Assembly (NCBI GenBank): GCA_964461025.1
Contig: CAYWSE010000001.1
Location: 73,377 to 137,376 of the forward strand
Length of the DNA stretch: 64,000 nt
Direction: 5' to 3'
Source: JAHBVL01 sp964461025
GTDB taxonomy: Bacteria > Chloroflexota > Chloroflexia > Thermomicrobiales > UBA6265
In this document: piece after piece, positions 43,020 to 52,279 of the stretch
Layout: each line of letters opens with the position of its first letter
Numbering within the stretch: the stretch's first letter is position 1
Made by a program: the position numbers and the translations under genes
The notes under the pieces: generated by a model
What the model saw: the letters and a program-made list of their open reading frames with translations, nothing else
Told to the model about the DNA's origin: nothing
Database searches by the model: none

Positions 43020-43355
43020 ATGATGAGGCGACGAGGTGGACGCGGAATCGTCGGAACGATGGCGACTACCGCCGTTGTAGCGGGAACAGCGGGTGCGGTT
43101 TCCCATCACCAGCAGCAGAAATACGCAAACAAAGCAGCGCAGCAACAGGCAACCGCCGCCGAGCAGTCTCAGGTTGCCGAGCTGGAAGCGCAAATGCAGG
43201 CAATGCAGGCCCAGCAGGCAACAGCCGCATCAGCACCGGCAGCGGGAGGGGCAGACGTGATGGCCCAACTTCAACAACTCTCCCAGATGCAGCAGCAGGG
43301 ACTCCTCACCCCCGAGCAGTTCGAAGCCGCCAAGTCCAAGTTGCTCGGCGTCTAG
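43020..43355 (+). CDS. Small SHOCT-domain protein
   Basis: This 111-residue protein has a basic N-terminus (MMRRRGGRGIVG), a Gln/Ala-rich region that may be a coiled coil or disordered, and a C-terminal SHOCT motif (LQQLSQMQQQGLLTPEQFEAAKSKLLGV). It follows the DUF6325 gene by 27 bp, ATG behind AAGGAG. The pair recurs in actinobacteria and Chloroflexota, which supports a functional partnership. A terminator-like hairpin follows at 43381-43406. Confidence 0.85.
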   Translation: MMRRRGGRGIVGTMATTAVVAGTAGAVSHHQQQKYANKAAQQQATAAEQSQVAELEAQMQAMQAQQATAASAPAAGGADVMAQLQQLSQMQQQGLLTPEQFEAAKSKLLGV

Positions 43356-43380
43356 AGCAAACGAGAGTATCTCTCGACCT

Positions 43381-43406
43381 GCCCTCTCCCGCGGTCGGGA
43401 GAGGGC
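43381..43406. terminator. Hairpin terminator between convergent operons
   Basis: Perfect 10-bp arms GCCCTCTCCC/GGGAGAGGGC with loop GCGGTC lie between the SHOCT gene and the convergent permease. A close relative at 45425-45450 lies in an intercistronic gap. Confidence 0.6.
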
Positions 43407-43417
43407 GCTAACTCCCT

Positions 43418-43459
43418 TTGCCTTTTGCCCATTGCCCATTGCCCATTGCCCATTGCCTC
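43418..43459 (-). repeat. Heptamer tandem repeat TTGCCCA, six units
   Basis: Six consecutive units (TTGCCTT, four TTGCCCA, TTGCCTC) end 7 bp from the stop of the permease gene (43467). Same family as 4522-4591. Confidence 0.85.
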
Positions 43460-43466
43460 CCACGCC

Positions 43467-44396
43467 CTACCGCCGCGCATGCGGATCCAGCGCATCACGC
43501 AACCCATCCCCGACGAAGTTGATCGCCATCACCGTCAGGAAGATCATCATCCCCGGGGCAATGCCGTAGATCGGCAGCGTCGACATATGCGCCTTGGCCC
43601 CTTCCAGCATATTCCCCCACGTCGACGTCGGTGGCTGCACGCCAAACCCGAGGTAACTCAACCCTGACTCGACCAGAATCGTCGCCGCGATGAGCAGTGT
43701 CGCTTGCACCACGATCGGCCCCACCGCTCCCGGCAGCACATGCCGCAACATGATCCGGGTGTTTCCTGCGCCACTCGCCCTGGCCGCATCGACGAACTCC
43801 AGTTCCCGCAGCGCCAGAAACGTAGCGCGCACGATTCTGGCCAGACTCATCCACGACAACACACCAATAATCAGCGCAATCGGCGCAATGCTCCCCTGCA
43901 AAGCCCGCAAGTCTGTCGTTCGCATCAAGGTCGCGAACACGATCAGCACAAACAACTGCGGAAAACAGAGAAATGCATCGGTGAGTCGCATCATCAGCGC
44001 GTCGATTTTGCCGCCGAAGAAACCGGACACCGCCCCGATCAGCGTACCGATCAACAACGACACCGCTGTCGCCGCCAGACCAATCGTCAGCGACACTCGG
44101 CCCCCGTAGAGCGTCCGCGCAAAGATGTCCCGACCCGCTTCATCCGTTCCGAACCAGTGCTCCCGCGAGGGACCCTCTTTGCGTTCCGAAACCGAGAGCG
44201 CGTTCGGATCCTGCGTGATGTACGGCGCAAGGACGGCAGAGAGACAGACGACGACCAGCACAACCACACCCGCCACAGCCAGTTTGTGACGCATGAACCG
44301 CCGCAACGTCAGTCCGGCCATCGATTCATGCCGTCGCGCAACGACCTGATCGTCATAGACCGATTGCCCGACCGGCGTACCGAAGGTGGCGCTCAT
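43467..44396 (-). CDS. ABC transporter permease, DppC type (second importer)
   Basis: This 309-residue permease has the N-terminal helix, then EHWFGTDEAGRDIFARTLYGGR, and the EAA loop EFVDAARASGAGNTRIMLRHVLPG. It shares four bases (ATGA) with the end of the DppB-like gene upstream on the minus strand, so they are translated together. The stop is close to a TTGCC heptamer array. No ATPase genes are adjacent. Confidence 0.95.
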   Translation of the reverse strand: MSATFGTPVGQSVYDDQVVARRHESMAGLTLRRFMRHKLAVAGVVVLVVVCLSAVLAPYITQDPNALSVSERKEGPSREHWFGTDEAGRDIFARTLYGGRVSLTIGLAATAVSLLIGTLIGAVSGFFGGKIDALMMRLTDAFLCFPQLFVLIVFATLMRTTDLRALQGSIAPIALIIGVLSWMSLARIVRATFLALRELEFVDAARASGAGNTRIMLRHVLPGAVGPIVVQATLLIAATILVESGLSYLGFGVQPPTSTWGNMLEGAKAHMSTLPIYGIAPGMMIFLTVMAINFVGDGLRDALDPHARR

Positions 44397-45382
44397 GAGA
44401 CCCGTATCCTCGGATCGAGCCAGCTGTACACCATGTCGGCAATGATGTTCGCCACCACGATCAGCACCGACGTGATCATGATGATCGCCATCAGCAATCC
44501 GTAGTCACGCCGTTCTGCCGCCTGATAGAAGAGGCGCCCCATCCCTGGCCAGGAAAACACAACTTCAGCAAAGAGTGCCCCGGTAAACAGAAACGGCAGG
44601 TCGAGCGCCATCAGGGTGATCAATGGGATCGCAGCGTTGCGAAACGCGTGCCGGATCACCACCCACGATTCACGAACGCCCTTGGCTCGCGCCGTCCGCA
44701 CATAATCAGCATGAATCACCTCCAGCATCGACGCGCGTAAGAATCGCGAGTACCAGGCGATCCAGCCCATGGCCAGCATTGTCACCGGCAAAACGAGATG
44801 CAATAGCCGGTCCTTGATCGCCGCCCAGCCAGAAAGATCTTCACCGATCGTCCGCACACCACCAGCGGGAAGGAGCGGAGAGCCGGTAAAGGGATTGTCC
44901 AGAGTTGAGTAAAAAATGAGGATCAGAATCAGGCCGAACCAGAAGGTTGGAATGCTCTGACCGACGAAGGTGAAGGTCGTCACCGCATGGTCGAATTTGG
45001 AGTACTGACGGATCGCCGAGTAGATGCCGATCGGAATGGCGATGATCAAAGTCACTGCCCACGCCGAACCCATGAGGTACAGGGTGTTCGGCAACCGCTC
45101 CATAATCGCGTCCGTCACCGGTTGCGAGGAGGTCACCGCCATTCCGAAATCACCGCGCAACACGCGACCCAGCCAGCGGAAATACTGCACCAGAAAGGGA
45201 TCGTTGACGCCGAGCCGTTCCTCGAGGCGAGCGAGGTCCTCGCCGCTCATCCCGGCCCCGCGTCGCAGATACATTCCGGTCGGACCGCCCGGCGCAAGAT
45301 AGAGCAAACCGTAGACCACGATGCTGACGATGAACAGCAGCGGTATCGATCCGATCAAGCGTCTGACGAAATATGCGCCCAT
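44393..45382 (-). CDS. ABC transporter permease, DppB type (second importer)
   Basis: This 329-residue permease starts GAYFVRRLIGSIPLLFIVSIVVYGLLYLAPGGP. The EAA loop reads DYVRTARAKGVRESWVVIRHAFRNAAIP. It is encoded after the binding-protein gene on the minus strand, with a 117-bp intercistronic gap that contains a strong hairpin (45425-45450). That hairpin may lower permease expression relative to the binding protein. Confidence 0.95.
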   Translation of the reverse strand: MGAYFVRRLIGSIPLLFIVSIVVYGLLYLAPGGPTGMYLRRGAGMSGEDLARLEERLGVNDPFLVQYFRWLGRVLRGDFGMAVTSSQPVTDAIMERLPNTLYLMGSAWAVTLIIAIPIGIYSAIRQYSKFDHAVTTFTFVGQSIPTFWFGLILILIFYSTLDNPFTGSPLLPAGGVRTIGEDLSGWAAIKDRLLHLVLPVTMLAMGWIAWYSRFLRASMLEVIHADYVRTARAKGVRESWVVIRHAFRNAAIPLITLMALDLPFLFTGALFAEVVFSWPGMGRLFYQAAERRDYGLLMAIIMITSVLIVVANIIADMVYSWLDPRIRVS

Positions 45383-45424
45383 GCTTCAGCAGTCAGTAGT
45401 TGGCGGTTTGTCCCTCACCCCCGG

Positions 45425-45450
45425 CCCCTCTCCCACGGTCGGGAGAGGGG
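45425..45450. terminator. Intercistronic hairpin between binding protein and permease genes
   Basis: 10-bp arms CCCCTCTCCC/GGGAGAGGGG, loop ACGGTC. The sequence is nearly the same as the convergent hairpin at 43381-43406, so it is also a dispersed repeat. Confidence 0.55.
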
Positions 45451-45499
45451 AGCATTGCGTTTCCTATCCGCCTTTCCGCCCCTTCACCTTCCCGCCTCG

Positions 45500-47272
45500 C
45501 TACTCCTCCATCCACCAGTTCTCGGAATCCCAGGTCGCATATTCCCAGGTGCTCACGGTGAATCCGTGCATCTTCAGGGAATACACACTGCCTTCCGCGA
45601 ATTGCAGGATCGGGAAGACCACGACATCCTCACGAAGCGCGGTGGCGACGTTGCAGTAGTTCTCCCGGCGCACTTCGATGTCGGGTGACGAGTTGCCGGC
45701 TTCCAACCATTCGCCGACGTCTTCACGCACCCACCGAAGGAAGTTGTCACCACCGGGCAGATCAGCGCTCGGCACGTTGTCCGGGTGATAGGCGTTGGTA
45801 ATGTCCTTGCCCGGCTCGGCAAACCATCCGCCATCGTAGATCAGAATGTCGTAATCGCCGTGCAGCCGGGGAGAGTTGTCCGCCCAGGTCCCGAAGATCA
45901 CCGCAAATTCCTGATTCTCGATGCGCACGTCGATTCCGACGTTCATCAGGTCTTCCTGGACCGCCAGCTCGATGAGATCGAGTACGTCGAATCCGGTGTA
46001 GCCGTTCATCGCCATGCTGAGTTTGGTGCCGTCGTCGACGCCTTCCACGCCATGCGCTTCGCGGACGCCGTCGCCATCCTCATCCCGCCACCCGGCTTCG
46101 TCGAGCAGTGCCATCGCGGCTTCCGGATCATGAGTGAACGGCTCGACCTCGCACGCCATCCAGCCAACGGCAAGTGGTGAGTCGATATCGAACACAGTCG
46201 TGCCAGAGAGAAGCTCGTCGTTGATGCGGTCACGATTCACGGCCAGGGTGATCGCTTCGCGAACACGAATGTCGCCAAGCATCGGGTGTGGCGGCGCGAC
46301 GCCGGGGTCGCCGTCGTATGGCATCGACAGATTGAAGCGCATCTGGACAACCCAGATGCCAGGCGCCGTGCGAGAAGCGCCGGTGCCGGCGGCGATGATC
46401 TGCTCTTCCGCTTCCTGTCCGGCCCAGAGCATGACCTCAGCGCCCTCTTCGATCATCAGCTGGGTGCGCACGGTCTCGTCTGGAATAACCAGGAAGGTCA
46501 AGCCATCGAGCGCCGGTTTGCCTTCTTCCCGGTAGTTCTCGTTGCGGGTGAGCGAGAGAAACTCACCGGAAGACCACTCGGCGAGTTTGAAGGGTCCGGT
46601 GCCGATGGGATTGCGGTTGAAGTCCCAGTTAAGCATGTCGGCCGGTTCGCCAGTAGCATGCTGCGGCAGAATCCACGGAAACTGATCGAGATACCCGGCA
46701 TTGAATTCGGCATAGTGGACCACGACAGTCAGCGGATCGGGCGTTTCGATCGATTCGATTCCCAGGTAGTCAGTGGCCAGCGCCGACCCGCTATCCGGGT
46801 GAACGGCCGCATCCCACGTGAACTTCACATCCTCGCTGGTGAACGGTTCTCCATCCGACCAGAGGACACCTTCCTTTAATTTCCAGGTGATCGTCAGGAG
46901 GTCTTCGGAAACGCCGCCATTCTCTGTCGACGGCAGTTCGGCCGCGAGAACCGGCACATAGTTGCCGTCAGGATCGTTCTCGGTCAGTCCTTCCGTGATC
47001 GACGTAATCACCTGATACGCGATGGTTGTCGCTCCCGCGATCGGGTTGAGTGTGTTCGGATCTTCGTAGAGCAGGAAGCGAATGGTCCCGCCGGTCCGCT
47101 CCGGGGCAGCAGGATCGGAGTAGTACGGCAGCTCATCGTTCGTCTGGGCAATGGCGATCCCGGCGAAGCTCGAAAAGAGAAGTGATAGCGCCCCTAATAT
47201 GGCGATGCTCCGTCGCCATCGCTTCGAACTCCTATTTCGCGCTGTCATGGACGAATTCGCATCTGTTGGCAT
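45500..47272 (-). CDS. ABC transporter substrate-binding protein, family 5 (second importer)
   Basis: This 590-residue secreted receptor has a basic n-region and signal helix (RRSIAILGALSLLFSSFAGIAIAQ) followed by a mature start TNDELPYYSDPAAPERTGGTIRFLLYEDPNTLNPI. SBP_bac_5 elements include LITITWKLKEGVLWSDGEPFTSEDVKFTWDA and NPIGTGPFKLAEWSSGEFL. A DEDGDG calcium-type loop is present near residue 400. I start at ATG 47272, behind GGGAGG; nearby ATGs are possible. The ligand is unknown; a creatininase-family amidase and ceramidase-fold proteins lie next to it. Confidence 0.92.
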   Translation of the reverse strand: MPTDANSSMTARNRSSKRWRRSIAILGALSLLFSSFAGIAIAQTNDELPYYSDPAAPERTGGTIRFLLYEDPNTLNPIAGATTIAYQVITSITEGLTENDPDGNYVPVLAAELPSTENGGVSEDLLTITWKLKEGVLWSDGEPFTSEDVKFTWDAAVHPDSGSALATDYLGIESIETPDPLTVVVHYAEFNAGYLDQFPWILPQHATGEPADMLNWDFNRNPIGTGPFKLAEWSSGEFLSLTRNENYREEGKPALDGLTFLVIPDETVRTQLMIEEGAEVMLWAGQEAEEQIIAAGTGASRTAPGIWVVQMRFNLSMPYDGDPGVAPPHPMLGDIRVREAITLAVNRDRINDELLSGTTVFDIDSPLAVGWMACEVEPFTHDPEAAMALLDEAGWRDEDGDGVREAHGVEGVDDGTKLSMAMNGYTGFDVLDLIELAVQEDLMNVGIDVRIENQEFAVIFGTWADNSPRLHGDYDILIYDGGWFAEPGKDITNAYHPDNVPSADLPGGDNFLRWVREDVGEWLEAGNSSPDIEVRRENYCNVATALREDVVVFPILQFAEGSVYSLKMHGFTVSTWEYATWDSENWWMEE

Positions 47273-47485
47273 CTGCATCCTCCCGTTTTCATTGCGAGTT
47301 TCCCGCTCGTGCCTGCCATTCAGGCGACCCACTGCCATCTGAAGGAAACGCCGTTTCCGCAGTTCGGCATCTCAACGGGTAAGCAAAATCGATGGATCGC
47401 TCCGCGCCAATTTCTTCCTGCCCGTGAATGCTCGCTGCGTAGTATCGCTGATTCCGGCGATTCAGTGACTGTCGTGAACGCGCCC

Positions 47486-47854
47486 CTACCGTAGACGCTC
47501 GTCCTCCAGCCCTCCCAGCCAGGAAATGGTGAGCAGAAACGCGCCATCTTCCACCGCGCGGACCGCATGACGCACACCGCCCGGCAACGAAGCAAAATGC
47601 CCCACCGGCAGTTCGGTGGAGTCATCCCCAGCCGTCAGCACGAAGCGGCCCCGCAGCACCTGTACGGTGATCGGCCCATCGACCGCATGCTCGTGAGCTT
47701 CCGTGCCCGCTGTCATGGTGATCAATACGACCCGCAACGTCGGCGTCTTGACCAGAATCTCCGAGCGCCGCCCGGATGGGTTATCGACGGCATAGCGAGC
47801 GATCTCCTCGTTCAGATCGACCGATCGCAAAATATCTGGTTGTGGCAAATCCAT
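47486..47854 (-). CDS. Small cupin-domain protein
   Basis: This 122-residue single cupin barrel contains EILVKTPTLRVVLITMTAGTEAHEHAVDGPITVQVLRGRFVLTAGDDSTELPVGHFASLPGGVRHAVRAVEDGAFLLTI. The two cupin motifs supply His/His/Glu-type metal positions (EAHEHAVD) and a late His (GGVRHAV). Such proteins may be isomerases, dioxygenases or sensors; the activity is not readable. It stands alone between the binding-protein and creatininase genes. Confidence 0.82.
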   Translation of the reverse strand: MDLPQPDILRSVDLNEEIARYAVDNPSGRRSEILVKTPTLRVVLITMTAGTEAHEHAVDGPITVQVLRGRFVLTAGDDSTELPVGHFASLPGGVRHAVRAVEDGAFLLTISWLGGLEDERLR

Positions 47855-47930
47855 TCTCCTGTTTCAGCAGATCTCGCTCAAACGAACGTATGATTACCCC
47901 GAGCCCGCCCGCGCGGAACGAGAACCATTC

Positions 47931-47953
47931 GTAGCCTCGCCATTTATGGCGCT
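47931..47953 (+). repeat. REP copy related to the 38207 RAYT gene
   Basis: GTAGCCTCGCCATTTATGGCG differs from the RAYT-internal copies by few bases. Confidence 0.65.
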
Positions 47954-48036
47954 CGCGGGAAATCTCGTCCGTACATACTTTTCACCGCAGACGCCATGCC
48001 GAGGATCCCGGCGCCAGCGCGGCATGAAAAGAACCC

Positions 48037-48139
48037 GTCATCCTGAGCGAAACGGAGCGTCAGCGGAGTGAAGTCGAAGGCGAGGGCGTGAGCCAACTCG
48101 CCGCCGCAGCGGTAAGCCCCCTGCAGCGCCCCTCGAATC
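48037..48139 (+). repeat. Dispersed ~100-bp repeat, copy 2
   Basis: Same start (GTCATCCTGA), internal CAGCGGAGTG and CCGCCGCAGCGG blocks, and end (CGCCCCTCGAATC) as 621-719, but intergenic. Confidence 0.75.
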
Positions 48140-48236
48140 GCGGTCGCCACCCCTTCGAATGTGCGTCAATACAGACGTGTTCTTCCCAGCTCCACGGCCG
48201 ACAAAGCGCCACGTCCGGCTCGTCACTCACGCAGCG

Positions 48237-49115
48237 TCACGAAAACCGGAACGGCAACGGAAACGCCGGTTCCTGCGCGTGAAGCTCTTCGCGCACCGGC
48301 TCCGAACGACCACGGAACCAACGCACCAGATCGACCATCTCTTCCGCCGCCCGCGTGAACACCTTTTCGCCTTTTTCGTCTGTGGCCAGCTCCGGATTGC
48401 CCATCGCGCCGGTGCCCGTGGTCTGCGATGTCCACTGCACGATCGAGGCCGGACCAGACGCAAGCGTCAGGTCGATTTTCTGCCACTTCTGGCTGCCCGC
48501 TTCTTCGAGAAATGCGTGCGGTTTGCCAACGATGCGGTCGCGGCGGACATTGTCGCCATCGATGTGCATGTACATCGACGTTTCCAGCTCGCATGCGTGC
48601 GCGCATCCGCCCGGCCCCGAGGTTCGCACGTCGGTGTTCCAGTAGTCGGCAATCAGCTGCCACCAGGAAATCGTCAGGCACTGGGCGGAAGTCGTCAGAT
48701 TGACCTGACGTCCCGCCTGCTCGACCAGGTGATAGTTCGAGCCGTGCCCATTGATCATGATGATCCGCTCGAAGCCGTGATATGCCACCGACGTGCCGAC
48801 ATCGATCAGGAAATTGACGAAGGTGGAGGGCTGAATCGAGATCGTGCCGGGAAAGTCCATCACGTGATGACAGTACCCGTAGCTCACCGGCGGCATCACC
48901 AGCATCTCTTCCGGCGCCAGCTCGCCCGCCGCCAGACAAACCGAGGTCACCAGCTTCGCATCGACGTCGATCGGCAGATGGTGCCCATGCTGCTCGATCG
49001 CCGCCACCGGCAGCACGACCACCTTCTGCTGCGCCACTGCCTCATTGATCTCCGGCCAGGTCAGCGCCTCATACCGGTACTGGTTGCGAACGAAATCGGG
49101 ATCGACCGTACTCAT
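48237..49115 (-). CDS. Creatininase family protein
   Basis: This 292-residue metal-dependent amide hydrolase of the creatininase/FAPy-deformylase family opens cyclic or linear amides. The metal site is visible: PVAAIEQHGHHLPIDVD (Glu, His, Asp), NGHGSNYH, and the later Glu in CAHACELETSMYMHIDG. The ATG at 49115 has a GGAGGAA site; that GAGGAACGCTGATGA leader recurs before the neighbouring ceramidase-fold gene. The natural substrate is uncertain, since only some members use creatinine. Confidence 0.93.
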   Translation of the reverse strand: MSTVDPDFVRNQYRYEALTWPEINEAVAQQKVVVLPVAAIEQHGHHLPIDVDAKLVTSVCLAAGELAPEEMLVMPPVSYGYCHHVMDFPGTISIQPSTFVNFLIDVGTSVAYHGFERIIMINGHGSNYHLVEQAGRQVNLTTSAQCLTISWWQLIADYWNTDVRTSGPGGCAHACELETSMYMHIDGDNVRRDRIVGKPHAFLEEAGSQKWQKIDLTLASGPASIVQWTSQTTGTGAMGNPELATDEKGEKVFTRAAEEMVDLVRWFRGRSEPVREELHAQEPAFPLPFRFS

Positions 49116-49158
49116 CAGCGTTCCTCCATCGTGCCATGTCCACGACCTGCGAAACCCG

Positions 49159-50556
49159 TCAAACCTCAATGCTGTTCAACAACCCCACCCCCGCCTCGAC
49201 CAACACCACCGCCGCTTCCGGCGCATATGGCGTCGTATCCACCTCATAGCCCTTGTTCGGATACTCCGAAGCGATCGGGATGTACGCCGACCATGACCCC
49301 TGATACCCGCCAAACCAGGTGTGCTCGAACGGCGACCGCGCCTTGACCTCGAGTCCGATTTCCGCGAACGGCTCACCTTGCGACATCACAAGCGCGATGT
49401 CGCCGATCATCAACGCCGTGACATTCAGCTCGATGTGTGACTTGCCACCATAGGTCTCCGCCCGCCAGTGCGCCATGTTGGATCGCTTGACGACATAGGT
49501 CGCCAGCGCGATCTCCTCATCGGTCGCATTGTCGGCTTTCAATTCGTCCAAAATGGCCTGGGCATCCGCCACTGCCTTTTCGACCGCCCACATCTCCGGT
49601 TGCTCCAGAACCGGTAGCGCCACCTGCTTCGTCACCAGCTGAACCTTGGGCGCCGGGCCATTGATGGGGACCTTCTTCCAGGTGGCCAGCGGTGCGCCCG
49701 ATTCCCAGATTCGCTCGTGGACCCGTTCGACCGCCGGAACATCGAGCCCCAGATAGACCTCGGCAGCTGTGCAACCGACGCGTTTACCGATCGTCCGCAC
49801 CACATCCAGATCATCGGTGAAACCGTCGAATCCAGGACCGACATTCCCGCAACAACCTTGCAGGAACAGGCACGTCGCGCCGGTGAGCTGTTCGACGGTC
49901 GCTCTGGTATGGCCTGGCCAGTCCGGACCAACGAGCTTGTTCGTCGGGCCCATCGTGGTCGGATGCATGGTGTAACCGACGATCGCCGCGAGTGGGCTGC
50001 CATCGGCTCCATCGATCCGCACGACCAGCACCTGCGGATCGATGACGCCATCAGCGTTCGCGCCAGTCACCGGCCGTCCGTCTGGTGCGACTTCCCGGCG
50101 ATTGACCGCCACATAGCTCTCACCTGAACCCGCATTGACTGCCGCCGGTTGCAGATTGTCGAGCGCGATGCGGACCGCACCCGCTGAATAAGCGCCGAGC
50201 ATCGCGAAATAGCCATCCATCTCCGCTTGTCCCAGCTTCGCCCAGTTCCAGGCACTCGGAGGCGGTCCGGCATGGTTATGCGAAAGAACCGTCAGCACCA
50301 TCGACGGATCGACACCCGCCACCTCCGCCGCCGCCTTGCGAATCGCATCATCTTCTTCAGGCGTGACGACCACGATATCGAGGTCGATCACAACAGCGCG
50401 CGTCGTGCCATCGTCGAGAATCAGCGCCGTGGCGAAGAGCGGCCACTCAACCCCGTCAGCGAACACATGCACCTGCGCGCCCCAGCTCGCATGCGGCATC
50501 GTCAGCGGCGGCGTAATATCGACGCGTCCCACTCCAGCCTTGAATTCGTTCGTCAT
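49159..50556 (-). CDS. Neutral/alkaline ceramidase-fold protein, paralogue 1
   Basis: This 465-residue protein resembles the N-terminal catalytic domain of neutral ceramidases. It begins FKAGVGRVDITPPLTMPHASWGAQ. Zinc-ligand motifs are SHNHAGPPPS and GYTMHPTTMGP, plus the Glu in SQGEPFAEIG. The hexapeptide that carries the nucleophilic Ser in ceramidases (GDVSPN) is here GNVGPG, so classical ceramide cleavage is unlikely. There is no signal peptide, unlike secreted ceramidases, and it is about 200 residues shorter than the full enzyme. It may hydrolyse another amide. It lies after the creatininase gene in the same direction. Confidence 0.85.
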   Translation of the reverse strand: MTNEFKAGVGRVDITPPLTMPHASWGAQVHVFADGVEWPLFATALILDDGTTRAVVIDLDIVVVTPEEDDAIRKAAAEVAGVDPSMVLTVLSHNHAGPPPSAWNWAKLGQAEMDGYFAMLGAYSAGAVRIALDNLQPAAVNAGSGESYVAVNRREVAPDGRPVTGANADGVIDPQVLVVRIDGADGSPLAAIVGYTMHPTTMGPTNKLVGPDWPGHTRATVEQLTGATCLFLQGCCGNVGPGFDGFTDDLDVVRTIGKRVGCTAAEVYLGLDVPAVERVHERIWESGAPLATWKKVPINGPAPKVQLVTKQVALPVLEQPEMWAVEKAVADAQAILDELKADNATDEEIALATYVVKRSNMAHWRAETYGGKSHIELNVTALMIGDIALVMSQGEPFAEIGLEVKARSPFEHTWFGGYQGSWSAYIPIASEYPNKGYEVDTTPYAPEAAVVLVEAGVGLLNSIEV

Positions 50557-50603
50557 CAGCGTTCCTTTCTTCTCAACGTACAGCGACAAATTGCCAATTC
50601 AGA

Positions 50604-52022
50604 TCAACATGTGACGTGGCGACGTTCCGCGATCTCTGCGAGCAACCGGCTCGCCTCGTCGACCAACATCCCGGCCGCTTCCGGTGCGAAGGGGGTCGTG
50701 TCGACCTCGTACCCCTTCTTTGGATACTCCTCGGCGGTCGGAATGTAGGCAAGCCAGGGACCGGTGTATCCACCAAACCAGGTTGTGGGAAACGGCGACC
50801 GGTCCTTCACCGCCAGGGCGATTTCGCAGAATGGCTCGCCTTGCGTGCCGGCCAGGGCGATATCGCCCAGCATCAAGACCTGCACGGTGGTCGAAACGTG
50901 CGTCTTCCCGCCGAACCGCTCCGCTCTCGAATGGGCCATGTTCGAACGTTTGACGACGAATGTGGCCAGCGCGATCTTCTCGTCAGGCGCCCCAGCCGCC
51001 TTGAGCGCCTCGAAGTGCGCCTCGGCCTGCGCGACCAATTTGGCCGTCTCCTCGAGCGACGGTTGTTCGATCAACGGCAAATCGATCGATTTCGTCAGGA
51101 GTTGGAGCTTTGGCGTGCCGGCGTCGCGCGGCACTTTCTTCCACGTGCTCAGCGGCGCTCCCGACTCCCACACGCGCTCATGCACCCGATCGACTTGCGG
51201 GACGTCGAGACCGAGATAGACCTCCGCCGCCACGCATCCAATCCGCTTGCCGATCGTGCGAACAACGGCCAGATCGTCGGTGTAGCCATCGAAACCCGGT
51301 CCCACATTGCCAGCGCAACCCTGCACGATCAGGCAGGTCGCGCCGGTCAATTGCTCGACTGTGGCCCGTGTGTGACCGGGCCAGTCCGGGCTGACCAGCC
51401 TGTTTGTCGGACCGAGCGTCGTCGGGTGCATCGTGTAGCCAACAATCGCCGCAAGAGGAGTGCCATCAGCGCCGTCGATGCGCACGACAAGGACCTCGGG
51501 ATCGATCCTGCCATTCCCATTCGCGCCGGTGACGGGGCGACCGCCTGGCGCTGCTTCTCGCCGGTTGACCGCGACCCGGCTCTCCCCCGAACCGGCGTTG
51601 AGTACGGCCGGGCGGAGGTTGGCCATCGCCGCCCGCGTTGCCCCCGCCGCCTGGTGTGGCAGCGCCGCGAAATAAGCATCCCAGGCGCCCTGACCCTGAC
51701 CCGACCAGTTCCACGCGTTGCGCGGCGGTCCCGCATGGTTGTGCGTCACGGTGATCCGGACCATCGAGGGATCGATGCCCGCGATCTCCGCCACAATCGG
51801 GCGGATCGTCTCGAACTCTTCAACAGTTACCGCGCCAAGATCGAGATCGAGCCAGACAACCCGCGTTTCTCCGTCGTCCAGAACGAGCGCGGTCGCGTAC
51901 ATCGGCGCCTCGATGCCCTCGGGAAAAACATGCACCTGCGCCCCCCAGGCAGCATGCGGCATCGTCAGCGGCTGAGTGATATCGACACGCCCAACGCCTG
52001 CCTGCAATGTGGAGTGGGTCAT
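50604..52022 (-). CDS. Neutral/alkaline ceramidase-fold protein, paralogue 2
   Basis: A close paralogue of the 49159 gene, 472 residues, with long identical blocks such as PDWPGHTRATVEQLTGATCL and WFGGY. Metal motifs THNHAGPP and YTMHPTT are present, the Ser hexapeptide again reads GNVGPG, and the C-terminal GYEVDTTPFAPEAAG matches paralogue 1. Its gene is 48 bp upstream of paralogue 1 on the minus strand, so it is a tandem duplicate. A full-length antisense frame on the plus strand is a GC-rich artefact. Confidence 0.85.
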   Translation of the reverse strand: MTHSTLQAGVGRVDITQPLTMPHAAWGAQVHVFPEGIEAPMYATALVLDDGETRVVWLDLDLGAVTVEEFETIRPIVAEIAGIDPSMVRITVTHNHAGPPRNAWNWSGQGQGAWDAYFAALPHQAAGATRAAMANLRPAVLNAGSGESRVAVNRREAAPGGRPVTGANGNGRIDPEVLVVRIDGADGTPLAAIVGYTMHPTTLGPTNRLVSPDWPGHTRATVEQLTGATCLIVQGCAGNVGPGFDGYTDDLAVVRTIGKRIGCVAAEVYLGLDVPQVDRVHERVWESGAPLSTWKKVPRDAGTPKLQLLTKSIDLPLIEQPSLEETAKLVAQAEAHFEALKAAGAPDEKIALATFVVKRSNMAHSRAERFGGKTHVSTTVQVLMLGDIALAGTQGEPFCEIALAVKDRSPFPTTWFGGYTGPWLAYIPTAEEYPKKGYEVDTTPFAPEAAGMLVDEASRLLAEIAERRHVTC

Positions 52023-52279
52023 GGTTTTGATTGACTTTCCGGGTCGTTGCCAAAGACGTCGACGTTGACCGGCATGGTACTGCCAACCTGAGATACCCGC
52101 CTCAACACGAGCACAGCGGGAAACTCAGGACGAACGCGTTCCCTTGAGATGCTCCAGAATAGAGTGAATTTCTTCAAAGTCGACTGATTCCGTGAGCAAT
52201 TTCCCGTGGTTGCGTAACGTTTTCGCGTGATCGGTGTTCTCTCTCCCAGCAATTGGCAAATTCACCGGATGAGAACGCA

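Larger units (their letters stand above)
47855..48236. other. 382-bp intergenic region with REP and dispersed repeat copies
   Basis: No gene seen. It holds a REP copy (47931-47953) of the family inside the 38207 RAYT gene, and the second copy of the ~100-bp dispersed repeat (48037-48139). The remainder shows no motif. Confidence 0.6.

Noticed and set aside
50616..52034. A 472-residue plus-strand reading frame opposite the second ceramidase-like gene
   Set aside because: It is antisense to a clear family gene, low in sense-like composition and due to GC-rich third positions. No ribosome site or family motif is visible.
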